Origin: Monarcha castaneiventris obscurior
Lineage: Eukaryota; Chordata; Aves; Passeriformes; Monarchidae
DNA length: 64,000 bases
Assembly (NCBI GenBank): GCA_026261815.1
Contig: JAMPIT010000230.1
Coordinates: 41,190,501 to 41,254,500, forward strand
Reading direction: 5' to 3'
A model generated the notes under the pieces. It made no database searches and was not told the DNA's origin. It saw nothing but the letters and a program-made list of their open reading frames with translations. This document shows, in pieces, positions 39,001 through 51,000 of the stretch. A program made the position numbers and the translations under genes. Positions within the stretch are counted from its first letter, which is position 1, and each line of letters opens with the position of its first letter.

Positions 39001-42000
39001 CTTGTGGTGGTGGGAACTAAGCTTTTCTCAGGGATAACTTGCTTGTAAACGAATGATTTGTCCAAGAGCTGAAAGTTTCTCTGGCATGATTTAACTCGGT
39101 GCAAATAACACTTGCGAAAGTCTGTTGCTGCTACTGGCTAGAAAAGGAGATGTTATTAATGAGGCTTAACTTAGATGAGTAGTAATGAGGCTTAACTCCT
39201 TTTGAAAGAGTGTAAAAAACCCAGCTTTTTCTTTTAAAAGGGGAAGATGGGAGGTACCCGCTTATACTAACTTGTGAAATTTGGTTCTTTTGCAGAACAT
39301 TATTCAAAAACCAGTGATATTGAGGAAACGACGCCAAAGAATAAAAATAGAAGCAAATTGGGATCTCTTCTATTACAGGTGAGAATACTGAAGTTAATAT
39401 GGTGGTCTCAGATCCATGTTATTACCTGGCTGGATATTTTTGTTAGTATCTTCTGAGTTGCTGTAACTTTTCCAATTTCTGCCTGCCTTGAAACAGTGCA
39501 AGTGTTTTGTAACAGCTGCTTACTAAAAACCCCCTAAGCTATACTTGAGGATTCCACTTGTGTTTAGGAAAAGGAGGAATTTAGAAAGCTTCTGAAATAT
39601 TACTGAACTACATAATTTTTTCCTTTGAACCAAAAGGAAGAGCAGGTAAACTGCAGGTGCAAATCTGCATGATACTGAAGGCCAAATGAAGTAGCTCTGG
39701 AAAGCATTGTAGTTTGTTGGTATGTCAACCTGTAAGCTATTCAAGGTGTTGTAACTTGAATTGGAACAAACATGAGCTTAAAGCAGGGCAAGAGAAAGCA
39801 CATGGATACTGGATTTCAAATAGTGCCACAGGTCCTAAATGCAGCTTGCTTACCTGTGAGTTCTTACAGCTGCCAAAGTTTACAAGGGAGGGGCTTCCAT
39901 CTGAAAAAGATACATCACTTTGGCTAGAGCCATTGTTTTAAGCAGACTAATAAAGCTTGGCTTGGCTAAGAAACTGTGTAAGCAAGCTTGGGGAAATTCC
40001 ATAAACTTAACTCCTTGATTCAGTACTTGATGTTTCTAAATGTCAAATACAGTTTCATGAAAGGAAGTTTTGTGTGTTCCTAAACCTTGAGTATTAAAGT
40101 GCTATTCTCAGTCTTTGGATCCAAAGGTTGTGGTGGTAACTGCTGCTAAAGAATGTCCACTGACTGTTTTGTGACACTTAAGACATCAGCTTCTATTTTA
40201 CTGCATGAGCTACTTTTTTTTGTTGTTGTTGGTTTAAAACACAGCTGGTATGTGCATGTCTGCTGCTCTGGATTTTTGTTTACTTGTAGCCCTTACAGGC
40301 TTACAGTGAATAGCTTGCATGGCTCCTGGTCATCAGCTACATGCAGATAGCAAACTGAGCCCAAAGGGGTGACACAGGTGTGCCTTAGTCTAGGCTGGCC
40401 TCCGTGGCTATGAAAACAGTATAGAAGTGAACAACTGTAATTACTGTAACAAGCTGGAGACCACTGCTCTCTGCCTTCTAATTAAGGTCCATTGATGCTA
40501 ACAATCTCCCCTAGCTTGCCAGCTGAGTCTTGTCTGCTTTTTAGATAATGTTTTGAGGGGTTTAAACTATGTAACTTCTTTCTTAGATTTGTTCAGGATC
40601 ATGCTAGATCAAACTTGATTTGGAACTTCAAAACACGGGAAGAACTGAGAGATACTCTTGAGTCTGAGATGAGAGCATTTAATATTGACAGAGAACTTGG
40701 TAGTGCTAATGTTATCTCATGGAACCACCAGGAGTTTGAGGTAAATGACCTACTGTAGGACAAACTGCATCTGTAAAATATATCTACTTGAAATGTCACT
40801 TCTGTCTCTTATTCCTCAAGGGAATCTTGTGTTGATGGTCCCCGACTGCAAGCTAGAATTCTTTTGAGGTTATGGAATAAACTGCTAAGGCTTGAATCAG
40901 TGAACAGGCACTACTGTCCAGTGTCACTGTGCAAAACAAAAGCCTGTTTAACTAACAAATGACACTGTAGAGATGAAAGATTTGTCAGAACCCATATTGT
41001 ATTCTTCCATTAAGACAAGAGTTGGTCCTTACACTGTTATCCAGATAAGTCATACTTGGTTTTGAGTGTGTTTTATCAGACTTGTTTTGGGTAGTTTCAC
41101 CAGTCACTTCTTCCTGATAACAAGTTTATTGTCTTCCTTTCCTTTATATTTCAGTAATCACATGTCTGTTAAATACTGGGTTGCCAAATCATGAATAGGT
41201 TATGGGGCTAAAACATGCTGCATTGTAAATTATAGATGAAGGGCACTGTCGTCCCATTCTAGGAACAGCAGTACCTAAAGTAAAAAAAAAACCAACTTTA
41301 ATACTTCTACAAAGCAATCAGTGTGGTTGTTACTGGCTTTCTCAAAACATCTTGCAAGATGTTTTCAGGTAATGTGCTAATAAACACTTCCTGTACTGTT
41401 CTCTTATCTCCAGTATTGTTGTGGTTCCACATGGTTTTAATTAATGTGTAAGGCTTAGGCAAAGCAAGGCCATGCTTGAATTCAACTACAAGATATTTCT
41501 TAGATATTCCCATTGCCATCCTTGTTAGAGTACAGCTTTCTAGTGACATTTGAGCTGGGAGCTATTAGTGAAACGAGAATACACTTGGTTTGTGGAATTT
41601 CTCAGCTGACTACTCTGCAAATCAGGAAGCACTGCAAGACATCAGGCTAATGCTTTTATGAGAGAGAACTAGTTTACGTATGCAGTTTATCCCTATCACA
41701 CAATTACAGGTTGCTTCTTACCTTGATGAAATAAATACCTAAGACTGTGTTTAGATTGGTATTTCTTGCACTGGCATTTGCCTTTCAAAGTTTCCTTCAG
41801 GTGTAGGTCAGGCACAGGACTTCTGGATGTCACAGTGTCTGCTAACCCAACTTTTTAGCAGTGCAAACTGGGACAGAAGCAGAAGTACAAATTGGAAACT
41901 TTGTAATACAGACTTCCCCCATGTACTCTACACTCCTATGTGGCTTATGCTGCTGGAATGTATCAGTAGCATTCTTGTAGCTACAACCCAGGATACTTTG

Positions 42001-45000
42001 GGACTGGATTGAACAGCTGCTGTCTCACAGATTTGCTTTTAAATAGTTTAAATGAATATGTTATTTGGACTATGCTGTAAGTATTTGAACTAGGTAGTGG
42101 TGACAAAGGCTTTTCTATCAACTGTCATTTTGCCAAGGGGGATGGTGGCTTGAGACTCCTCTGAAAGCATCCCAGTTAGTGGGATGTCTTTGTATGGTAT
42201 GCTGTGATCAAATCTGTAGATAACTTTGTGGCCTCATGACAGTAATCTGCAAACTGTAGATAAGAAAAACCACTGTAGAGCAGCTTTTGTTATATGTTAG
42301 AGGTACCTCTAATTGAAGTGCTTGTCAAATGCTTGTTAGCACTGAGCATTGAGGCTTTTTTGAAATTTAACATAGTTGCTCTGAAGTTAATGATGGCTCT
42401 TATTGTGCAATTTTACTTCAGCTTCTTGTTTTGTGAACTGATGCCTCCAGGCTTTTATTATCCAGCACAATAGCAAGTATAACTAGTAATTAGGTCATGC
42501 TTGTGTTTCATACTTGCAGTAACATTAAGTGAAATACCTTGCACTGGAGTAACTGCTTATTAAAATTGAGTCACTGAATGCATCATATATTATCCAAATT
42601 TAGTTAATAAAACCAGCTGATATTAGAAACAAGTTAGTTAAAATCTGGAAATTTAGAGTTCAGTAAGATGAGAAGCTTCATTTATTCAGGGAGGCAGCAA
42701 TAGCCAGTGGCTTTGTATTTTGTAGATGTGTGTTTCTTTAACAGAAAACTTGTAGATTTCAGTTTTCCTACAACTTAGGAGGGGTTGCTAACCTTGTTGA
42801 GTTTTTAGATGCAATTGAGTTCAGTATTGTTATGGAAGCAAAAACTTACTGAAGGAGAAACAGTATGTATTGTTAAGTAAGGTGTTTTGTGTTACAGGTA
42901 AAATATGAGTGCCTTTCTGAGGAAATAAAAATAGGGGATTATTATCTAAGACTGCTGCTGGAAGAAGATGAAACTGAAGAGAGTGGAGCAATCAAAAGAT
43001 CGTGAGAAATTATTAAAATCATATCTCATTTCTAAGATCTGTGTTTGTTTTCTTTACTAAAATCTCATCTCTTTTTTAGGTATGAATTCTTCAATGAACT
43101 CTACCATCGGTTCTTGCTTACTCCAAAAGTGAATATGAAATGCTTATGTCTGCAAGCATTGGCCATTGTTTATGGAAGGTGTCATGAAGAAATAGGACCA
43201 TTTTCTGATACTAAGTATATTGTTGGAATGTTAGAAAGAGTAAGAATTATTTTAAGTTACTGCTTATAGTAGTTAACATACTGCTTGTCCAACATATGTT
43301 CAGGTCCTTCAAGCTACTATGAAACCCAAGTTTTGGGTTTGCAGAATGTGAATACTTTTTTCCATGCTGTAAACAGCTGTTCTTAGTATCTCTCTTTGTT
43401 TCAGTTTCATTGAAGTTTAACTAAAAAAACTGCTGATCACAGAGGTATTTCAAGGTAGTCTCTTTAGGGCCAACACAATGCAGATATAACTTCAGCTTGC
43501 CTTTGAAAAATGCAGAAGATTTATAAGAAGAGAACCTTGTTTCATATCACGTTATTTCAAAGTACTGACTTTGAGTCACAACCCCAGACCTAATGAAATG
43601 ATAGCTTTAGATGAGCACATGTGGTAGATTAGATTTGTAGTGGTAGCTGCTTTGCCTATTAAGTGTCTGTTAAGTTATGTCTGACAACTGATTCAGCTTG
43701 CGAAAATAAACTCCATGCAGTCTGAAGGAGGAGTTCTTTCCTTGCATCAGCCTGGGTTTTGGCTGTTGCAAGTGAAACTGAACCAGTGTAGTCCCTTGTT
43801 ATTTTGCCTTGAGCCTTGATAGTCTCACCAGGGATGTAATATCAAAGATCCTCTCTGCTGGCTAAAAGCATTCTCTTTTTCTCTTGTGCCTGTTGTAACT
43901 GGTTCACTTGGAATCCAAATGTAGTCCTGACAGAACAGTAGACTTAGCAGAATAGTGGGTTTGATCCAGGGCAACAATAGGGTTGGAGGGCAACAAGGCC
44001 TGTGCTCCTCAGTGGCAGAAAACTACCTTTATTAGCTGTGCATTAAACTGAACTCTTAATAGTCAGCAGTTTTATCTGGGCATGAAAAAATAATATGGAG
44101 CTTTGCAGGTGCGACTGTGTTGGCTTCTGAAGGGAACTTGTACTGTGTGCTATGGAATACTAACTTGTTCTTTTCTGCTGCAACAGTGCACTGACAGGCT
44201 GGAGCGGGACAGATTGATCCTGTTCCTCAACAAGCTGATCCTCAATAAGGTAAGGTGGACACATACACTTAACAGCAGTTTATCAGTCTTGACTGTATAA
44301 AGTACAGTCTTTCAGGGTTAACTTGAACAAAAATTCAAGTATTGAGGAAGTTTTAAAACAACATTTGATACAGCTTTCTGGAATGTGATAGCTGTTATTT
44401 ACTGGTGAGAAAGCTGAAGGAAATGTGTGGATATTGTGGTGTTTGTACCATTCTAGTCACTTTAGAGAATTACTTGACTTTTTTTGTGGTCACTTCTTAC
44501 TTGAATAAAACTATTCGGTGCTTAGTTGTAGCAGTGCTTATCTAGAAAATGCTTTTGGTAACTCGGTTCATTTGTTAACAGAGAAATGTGAAGGACCTTA
44601 TGGATTCAAATGGTATCAGAATCCTTGTAGATCTTCTTACTCTGGCACATCTTCACACAAGCAGAGCTACAGTCCCTTTGCAGGTACATGGCCTTTGTTT
44701 CTTACTACTCATATGTTGCTCTGTGAAGAGGACAATTCTTTAAAAAAAAATCAATGCACTTTTCACATTTCCTGTAGAAATGTGGTATTTGCACTGTGAA
44801 GCTAAAGCTGTTCTTGTAAACATCAACTTTTAGAGCAACGTGATTGAGGCAGCACCTGATGCAAAGAGGGAGAGCGAGAAAGAATGGTACTTTGGCAATG
44901 CTGACAAAGAAAGGAGTGGTCCTTACAGCTTTCAAGAGGTACCTGTCAGCTTCAGACTCACAACCTGACAAATTATTTCTGTCCTGGTGACTGGGTGTGT

Positions 45001-48000
45001 TTTAAACAGTGAGGGGGACCATAAACAATGCTAAAGAATGCTCTCTAAGTAACTTTTAAATAAGGATTAAAGCTAGACAAGGAACTTGATGTTGTGCCAA
45101 GAACCACAGCCTTTTTGGTAACACTGCCTATCCCTCCATGCCCCAACTAGCGTTGCAACATAATCTGACACCTACTTCATGATTCTGTGACAGAGTTATA
45201 AACACATTGAAACTTCATGCAGCTGTAATAGTCTGCCATACAGCAGTTAAAAGCTTGTCATGAGTGTGTTAAGGAACAAAGGTGGCTCTGAATGCTGGAT
45301 CAACTAAATTCATCTCTTACCTTGCAATAGATGCAGGAACTATGGAACAATGGAAAGCTGACTTCAAAAACTCGCTGCTGGGCTCAAGGTATGGATGGCT
45401 GGCGACCCTTACAGGTCATCCCTCAGCTGAAGTGGTGCTTGCTTGCCAGTGGCCAGCCTGTGTTGAATGAGACTGACCTTGCCACACTTGTCCTCAACAT
45501 GCTCATCACCATGTGTGGATATTTTCCCAGCAGGTAAACAGTGATTTTCAGAAGAAGGGGTTAACATTATCTGGCAGATGCATGAATTCATAAATTGTCT
45601 TAAAGCTTTTCTTAGAAAGTAGTACATTAAGGAACTCTATTAAAGAGCCTTTTACTTGGTAGTAATTAATTCTGTGGGCAAATAGAGAGTTTGTAAGTGA
45701 GACAGTACTAATATTGTGAAAGGGATTGCAAGAATGAATGCACAAGCTATGTGCATTTCTAATGCTATAGACAGGCTCTGTTTAACTTAAACAAAGCTGC
45801 TTTAGTGCAGGACATTAAACCACACTTACCAAGTCTAACAACAAACTTTGAAGTTAACAAAAAAAGACAAGGAATATGGCTTCAATAGTCTCATGCTTAA
45901 TAAAATTTCTCTTCCAAGAATGAACAAAGACACGTGTGCTTACTGCTGTACCACTTGATTTTTTTAGGGATCAAGATAATGCTATTATAAGACCTCTGCC
46001 TAGAGTGAAAAGGCTGTTGTCAGATAGTACTTGCCTTCCTCATATCACTCAGGTAAGTAACTCTTCAAAAATGTTCCTAAATGTGTGAAAGTTTGACTTA
46101 TTCCACCATCTTCCTTGTGTGAATGTTTTGAGTGGGGCAGACACATCAAAGAACAGCTGTAACATTGCACAGATCTCTGACCAAGCAGTTGTTCATTTCA
46201 TAGGGTGTTGTTGCAAATTTCATGCTTTTCAGACAATATCTCAAAAAGAAATATTTCCACCTTTGGAGATACTGAAAAGCCCCCTGGACATGGTCTTTGT
46301 CAACCAGGTCTAGAAGACCATGCTTCTAGCAGAGGGGTTTGACAAGATGATCTCCAGAGGTTCCTTTCAACTTTAAATATTCTTTGATTGACACGTGCTA
46401 TTTTTAAGCTGAAGTGTTCTTTAACTGTAATTCCTGTAAGTTTACTGGGTTGTCTCAATAATTAGTTAAAACTTCAATTTTAGATAGCTAGCACTACTTG
46501 CAGTTAATGTAAATGCTTGTCTTTATTTTCAGCTATTACTGACTTTTGATCCTATCCTTGTGGAAAAAGTCGCTGTATTGCTCTCTCATGTCATGCAAGA
46601 CAACCCTCAGTTACCTCGTTTTTATCTGAGTGGAGTATTCTTCTTCATCATGATGTACACAGGTTCCAATGTGCTTCCTATTGCAAGGTGAGGAAAAAGG
46701 AACAGCCAGAGGTACCTCTTGATTGCTCAGGACTGCTGCTCTACATCTCTGCTCTATGGAGCGTGGCTTGCTAGAACCAACATGAAATTCTTCTAGCATA
46801 ATTGCCTCCATGTGGTCTAGTCAGTCACTAAAAAATGAATTGCTTATGATCCTTCCAGAGAGGGAATGAGAGCATGTCTGGTGATACAGTTCTAACAGTA
46901 CAACTGGGCATGCCTTATTGTAGAAGAACAAACCATTACAAGCTCTGAAGAGCAGTAACAGGCTACATATACACTAATGTAGCTTTTGATAGTAGGCAGC
47001 TATTGAAAGGGTTTAAAAAATCTAATAGCCTCTTTCAGTATTGAAGCCTAAAACAGTTAAATCAGTCTGTACTGCCTGAAACATGCACTGCACATGCAGG
47101 TGGCTATTGCAGTTCATTCCAGTACTTTTCCTCTAAATGCAATAGTTCATAAAAAGCTGTCCTACAATTCCAGTTAAGTCTCTTTTACAGTGAAATGCAT
47201 TGGGAAATGATTGCATGCTTCCATGGTGACGCTGGTGTAACAGAACTGTCATCAGTTAGTCTAAAATCATTTTGTTTCGTCCCTGCAGTGATGATCTAAC
47301 AGCGCAGAGGTTGTCTGTGTGTCTATCAACATCTTCTTTTTGTGTGTAGAAAACAAGCTTTCAGGACTTTCAAACTGGAATGATGAACATAAGGCAACAT
47401 TTATAATATGGGAGTGCTTAGTTTGGTTGAGTTCCCAAAGATTTAATGAACTTTGTACAGAAATTCATACAACTGTTGCCATTACTCTTTTATCTCAAAG
47501 TAAATGTATAATACCTGCCAGCCTGAACTATGTTGGTCTGATTACTATTTAAGGGTACTTAAGTATCAATCAGAAAGAAAATAATTGCTGTTTCTCTTCT
47601 AGGTTTTTGAAATACACTCATACAAAACAAGCTTTCAAGTCTGAAGAAGTGAGTAGATTGCAACAGTAACTACCTCTGTTTCCAAATAGTTTTTGCCTAT
47701 CATTGTTTTAACTAGAATTTAAGAACTGTAAGGGAAGAGGGGGAGAGTTTTTAGGTCTCAAGTTAGTTAGCAAGACAGAATTCAATTACCTTTGAGATGA
47801 CCATGTGATCTCTTCTGTAGACAAAAAGTCAAGATATAGTTCAAAGAAGTATACTTGGACACATTCTTCCTGAAGCAATGGTGTGTTACTTAGAAAACTA
47901 TGAACCAGAAAAATTTTCTGAGATATTCCTTGGAGAATTTGACACTCCGGAGGCAATTTGGAGCAATGAAATGAGGTAACTGTTTTCTGTCAGAAGGACA

Positions 48001-51000
48001 AATAAATCTGAACTACAGGTTATGTTGAAGAGATGTTTCATATTCTTAAAGAAAGCTGAAAATACCTGGATTCCATGGCTTCCTCTTGTTTGCCTTCTGC
48101 AAGGGCAATGTCCTGCATTACCCTCTGCTTCAACCAAAAATAACCAGGGCAAGGGAGAGCAGAATTGTCAGTGGGAAGGGGGTTATTTCCCTGAACTTGA
48201 TTACGTTACTTTTGGGAGTGGAGACTTGACAATGTATGTGAAGTGCTGCTTTAACTCACTTACATGTACTTTTTTATTACTGGTACCTATCTCTGTGATA
48301 TACCTCTAATATTCCAATACATCTTGGGGTCTTCCAGAAAGTGAAGAGGTGTTGAGAAAGGCAAAACGTCACTTTTAATTGCTTTTAATAAACTAGTTTT
48401 CATGGTGTTTAAATAGCTCTGTAATAGAATAAGGCAGAATCCTATTCTAAATCCCTAGTGAAATGTGGGAGACTTCTAAGGAAAACCTTTTCAGGAGAAA
48501 TCATTGAGCACACTCGTACAGTGAGTCAGGGTTGAGGACTGCTGGGCAAGTGTTAAACTAAACTTTGCAACTTTCAGGCGTCTTATGATAGAGAAGATTG
48601 CTGCTCATCTTGCTGACTTCACCCCTCGTCTTCAAAGCAATACAAGAGCTCTCTACCAATACTGTCCCATCCCGGTTATCAACTATCCACAACTGGAAAA
48701 TGAGCTGTTCTGTAACATTTATTACCTCAAGCATCTTTGTGATACATTCAGATTTCCAGACTGGCCGATTAAAGATCCAGTAAGTAAGAAGTATTTTAGG
48801 ATTCATTTAGTTCTTGATCTGTCAGTCCTAAAAGTTAACAAAAAGTCTTAAAATATTAACAAAATCAAATGCTAGGTTTGTTGCAAGTAACTATTTTATC
48901 GTGAATTTTGGTCCACAAGTGAGTACATTAAACCCTACTTTATCTTGAAGCAGCACAGTGTTCTTTCCATATAGCACCCCCATATGTATATCCTTCTTGT
49001 GGTGACTACTTAAATAGCAAAATAAGGCATCCAAGAGACTTCAGAGAGTGTTTCAGTGAATTTTTTTGTGTGTAGGGTGTAGGGAAATGGGAATCATGGC
49101 TTTTGGGGTTCTTAGTTGTCTACGCTGCCCAAGAAACCAAGCTAATGTGTCAGTATTTTAACTGAAGTGATGAGATCTTTTTGGTACAAGTCTATGGACT
49201 AGATCTGTCTAAGCAGCTTTTTTATTCATGCAGCTTTGCAGTTTTTACACTATCAAGATGTGAACTTCATCTTATTTAAGTGATTCTCCATCTTCTAGTG
49301 TGACTCTTAAATAGTCATTTTAATCTTAAGGTGCTTTTATCTTGAGTAAAATACAGGATTCATTTTATTAAATGAATTTATACAGCATTTTATTTAAAGT
49401 TATGTGTACTGGTGTCAGCATAAATGAAACACTGATAAATTGTAATTATTCAGGTTAAACTGTTGAAAGATACCCTAGAAGCTTGGAAGAAGGAGGTAGA
49501 GAAGAAGCCACCTACCATGTCAATAGATGATGCCTATGAAGTTCTTAACCTACCCAGAGGACAAGGCCAGTAAGTTTCCAGGATCTAAACTTGTATAACT
49601 ACTTTATATAAACTCCATGCACTGAAGTTTCTTATCTCAGTACTTGGCACGAGTTAGTGGTACTAGGGCAGTCACGTGTAGCACCTTCTTCTTTCGCAGT
49701 GGAAGATTGCCTTGCTAAAAAGAAACAAAGCTTAGAAATACAGTTCCAGTGTTTGAGAGAATAGTTGTAGAAGTGTTTAGATAAGCTGAAAATGGGGAAG
49801 AGAATGTTTTAAGCTCTGCTGTTTTAAAGTACAAGCTTAAGACTCAACCATAGTGAGCAAAAAGTATGGCAGAACTTGAATATGTTGAAAGTTGAGCTTT
49901 TCTTTCTTAATCATCCTTCTCCCTCATTTATTGCCCTTTTTCTTAGTGATTATATCCTTAGAATTTTTTGCCTTCTATCTTGACACTGGTTTCTGACTTC
50001 AGGTCTCTAGAAGTAAACCAATGGCAGTTTGTGTTTATCCTTCAAGAACAGTGCATTTATTACAAATTGTGAAGTATTAACTTTTAACACTTGGAGCTCA
50101 TTTAGATTCTTCATTTGAAATATTCAGGGACTTCGTGCACCTTCTGATTAATATATTAGGTACAAGAGGTATTAAAATACTTTCCACCTCTAAAATGTCT
50201 TCCTATTGTGACCACATGATTACTCCCCCATTCAGTGGGGATGATGAAGCAGGGTTTTAAAATGGAAATAGGAGAGCTTGTAGTTTTCACTCAGTTGCAG
50301 TTACTGTTAGTACTGTTGTCAGAACTAAGGCTGGTTTTGCTGTGGTTGTTTTGGTTTTTTGTTATTCAGTGTTAATTGGTGGAACTTATTTTGTTGTAGA
50401 AATGATGAAAGCAAGATCAGGAAAGCTTATTTCAGGCTGGCTCAAAAATATCACCCGGACAAGAATCCAGAAGGCAGGGTATGTACAGCACAAATTAATG
50501 GTGTTAATAAAATGGGGACAAATTCAGCTATTACATATATTAAGAGTTTTGAAATGCACACCTAAATTTTCTATCTTCCTTTTAAAAGCTACGACCTAGG
50601 TGAATGCTAAAACACAGATCAATGCTACGGATGAATAATTTAACTAATGTCATTCAAGGATTTAGGATTTCTACAGTAAACTGTTGTAGTCAGATCAGAC
50701 TCACATCTCAGAAATGGTCTTGTTTGGAGAGTTACACAGGACCTAAATAAGCTGTTTGTTCCCTTTTGAAGACAGACTGCATCCTCTGCCCATTCTCACA
50801 ATCCAACTGTACTTACTGCTTTTGCCATAGTATGATTGACTTAGTTTGTCTCTTGCATGTGGCAGAGTTCAGGAGACAAAAGAAAACTGATCTATGAACC
50901 AGTGTTGTTTGGAATATTTGCTGAAGTGCAGTGAGGCAACAAAACTAGTGCTCTTGCTTATAACCTGAAATGCTTTATTTTACCTTCATCTGAACTGATG

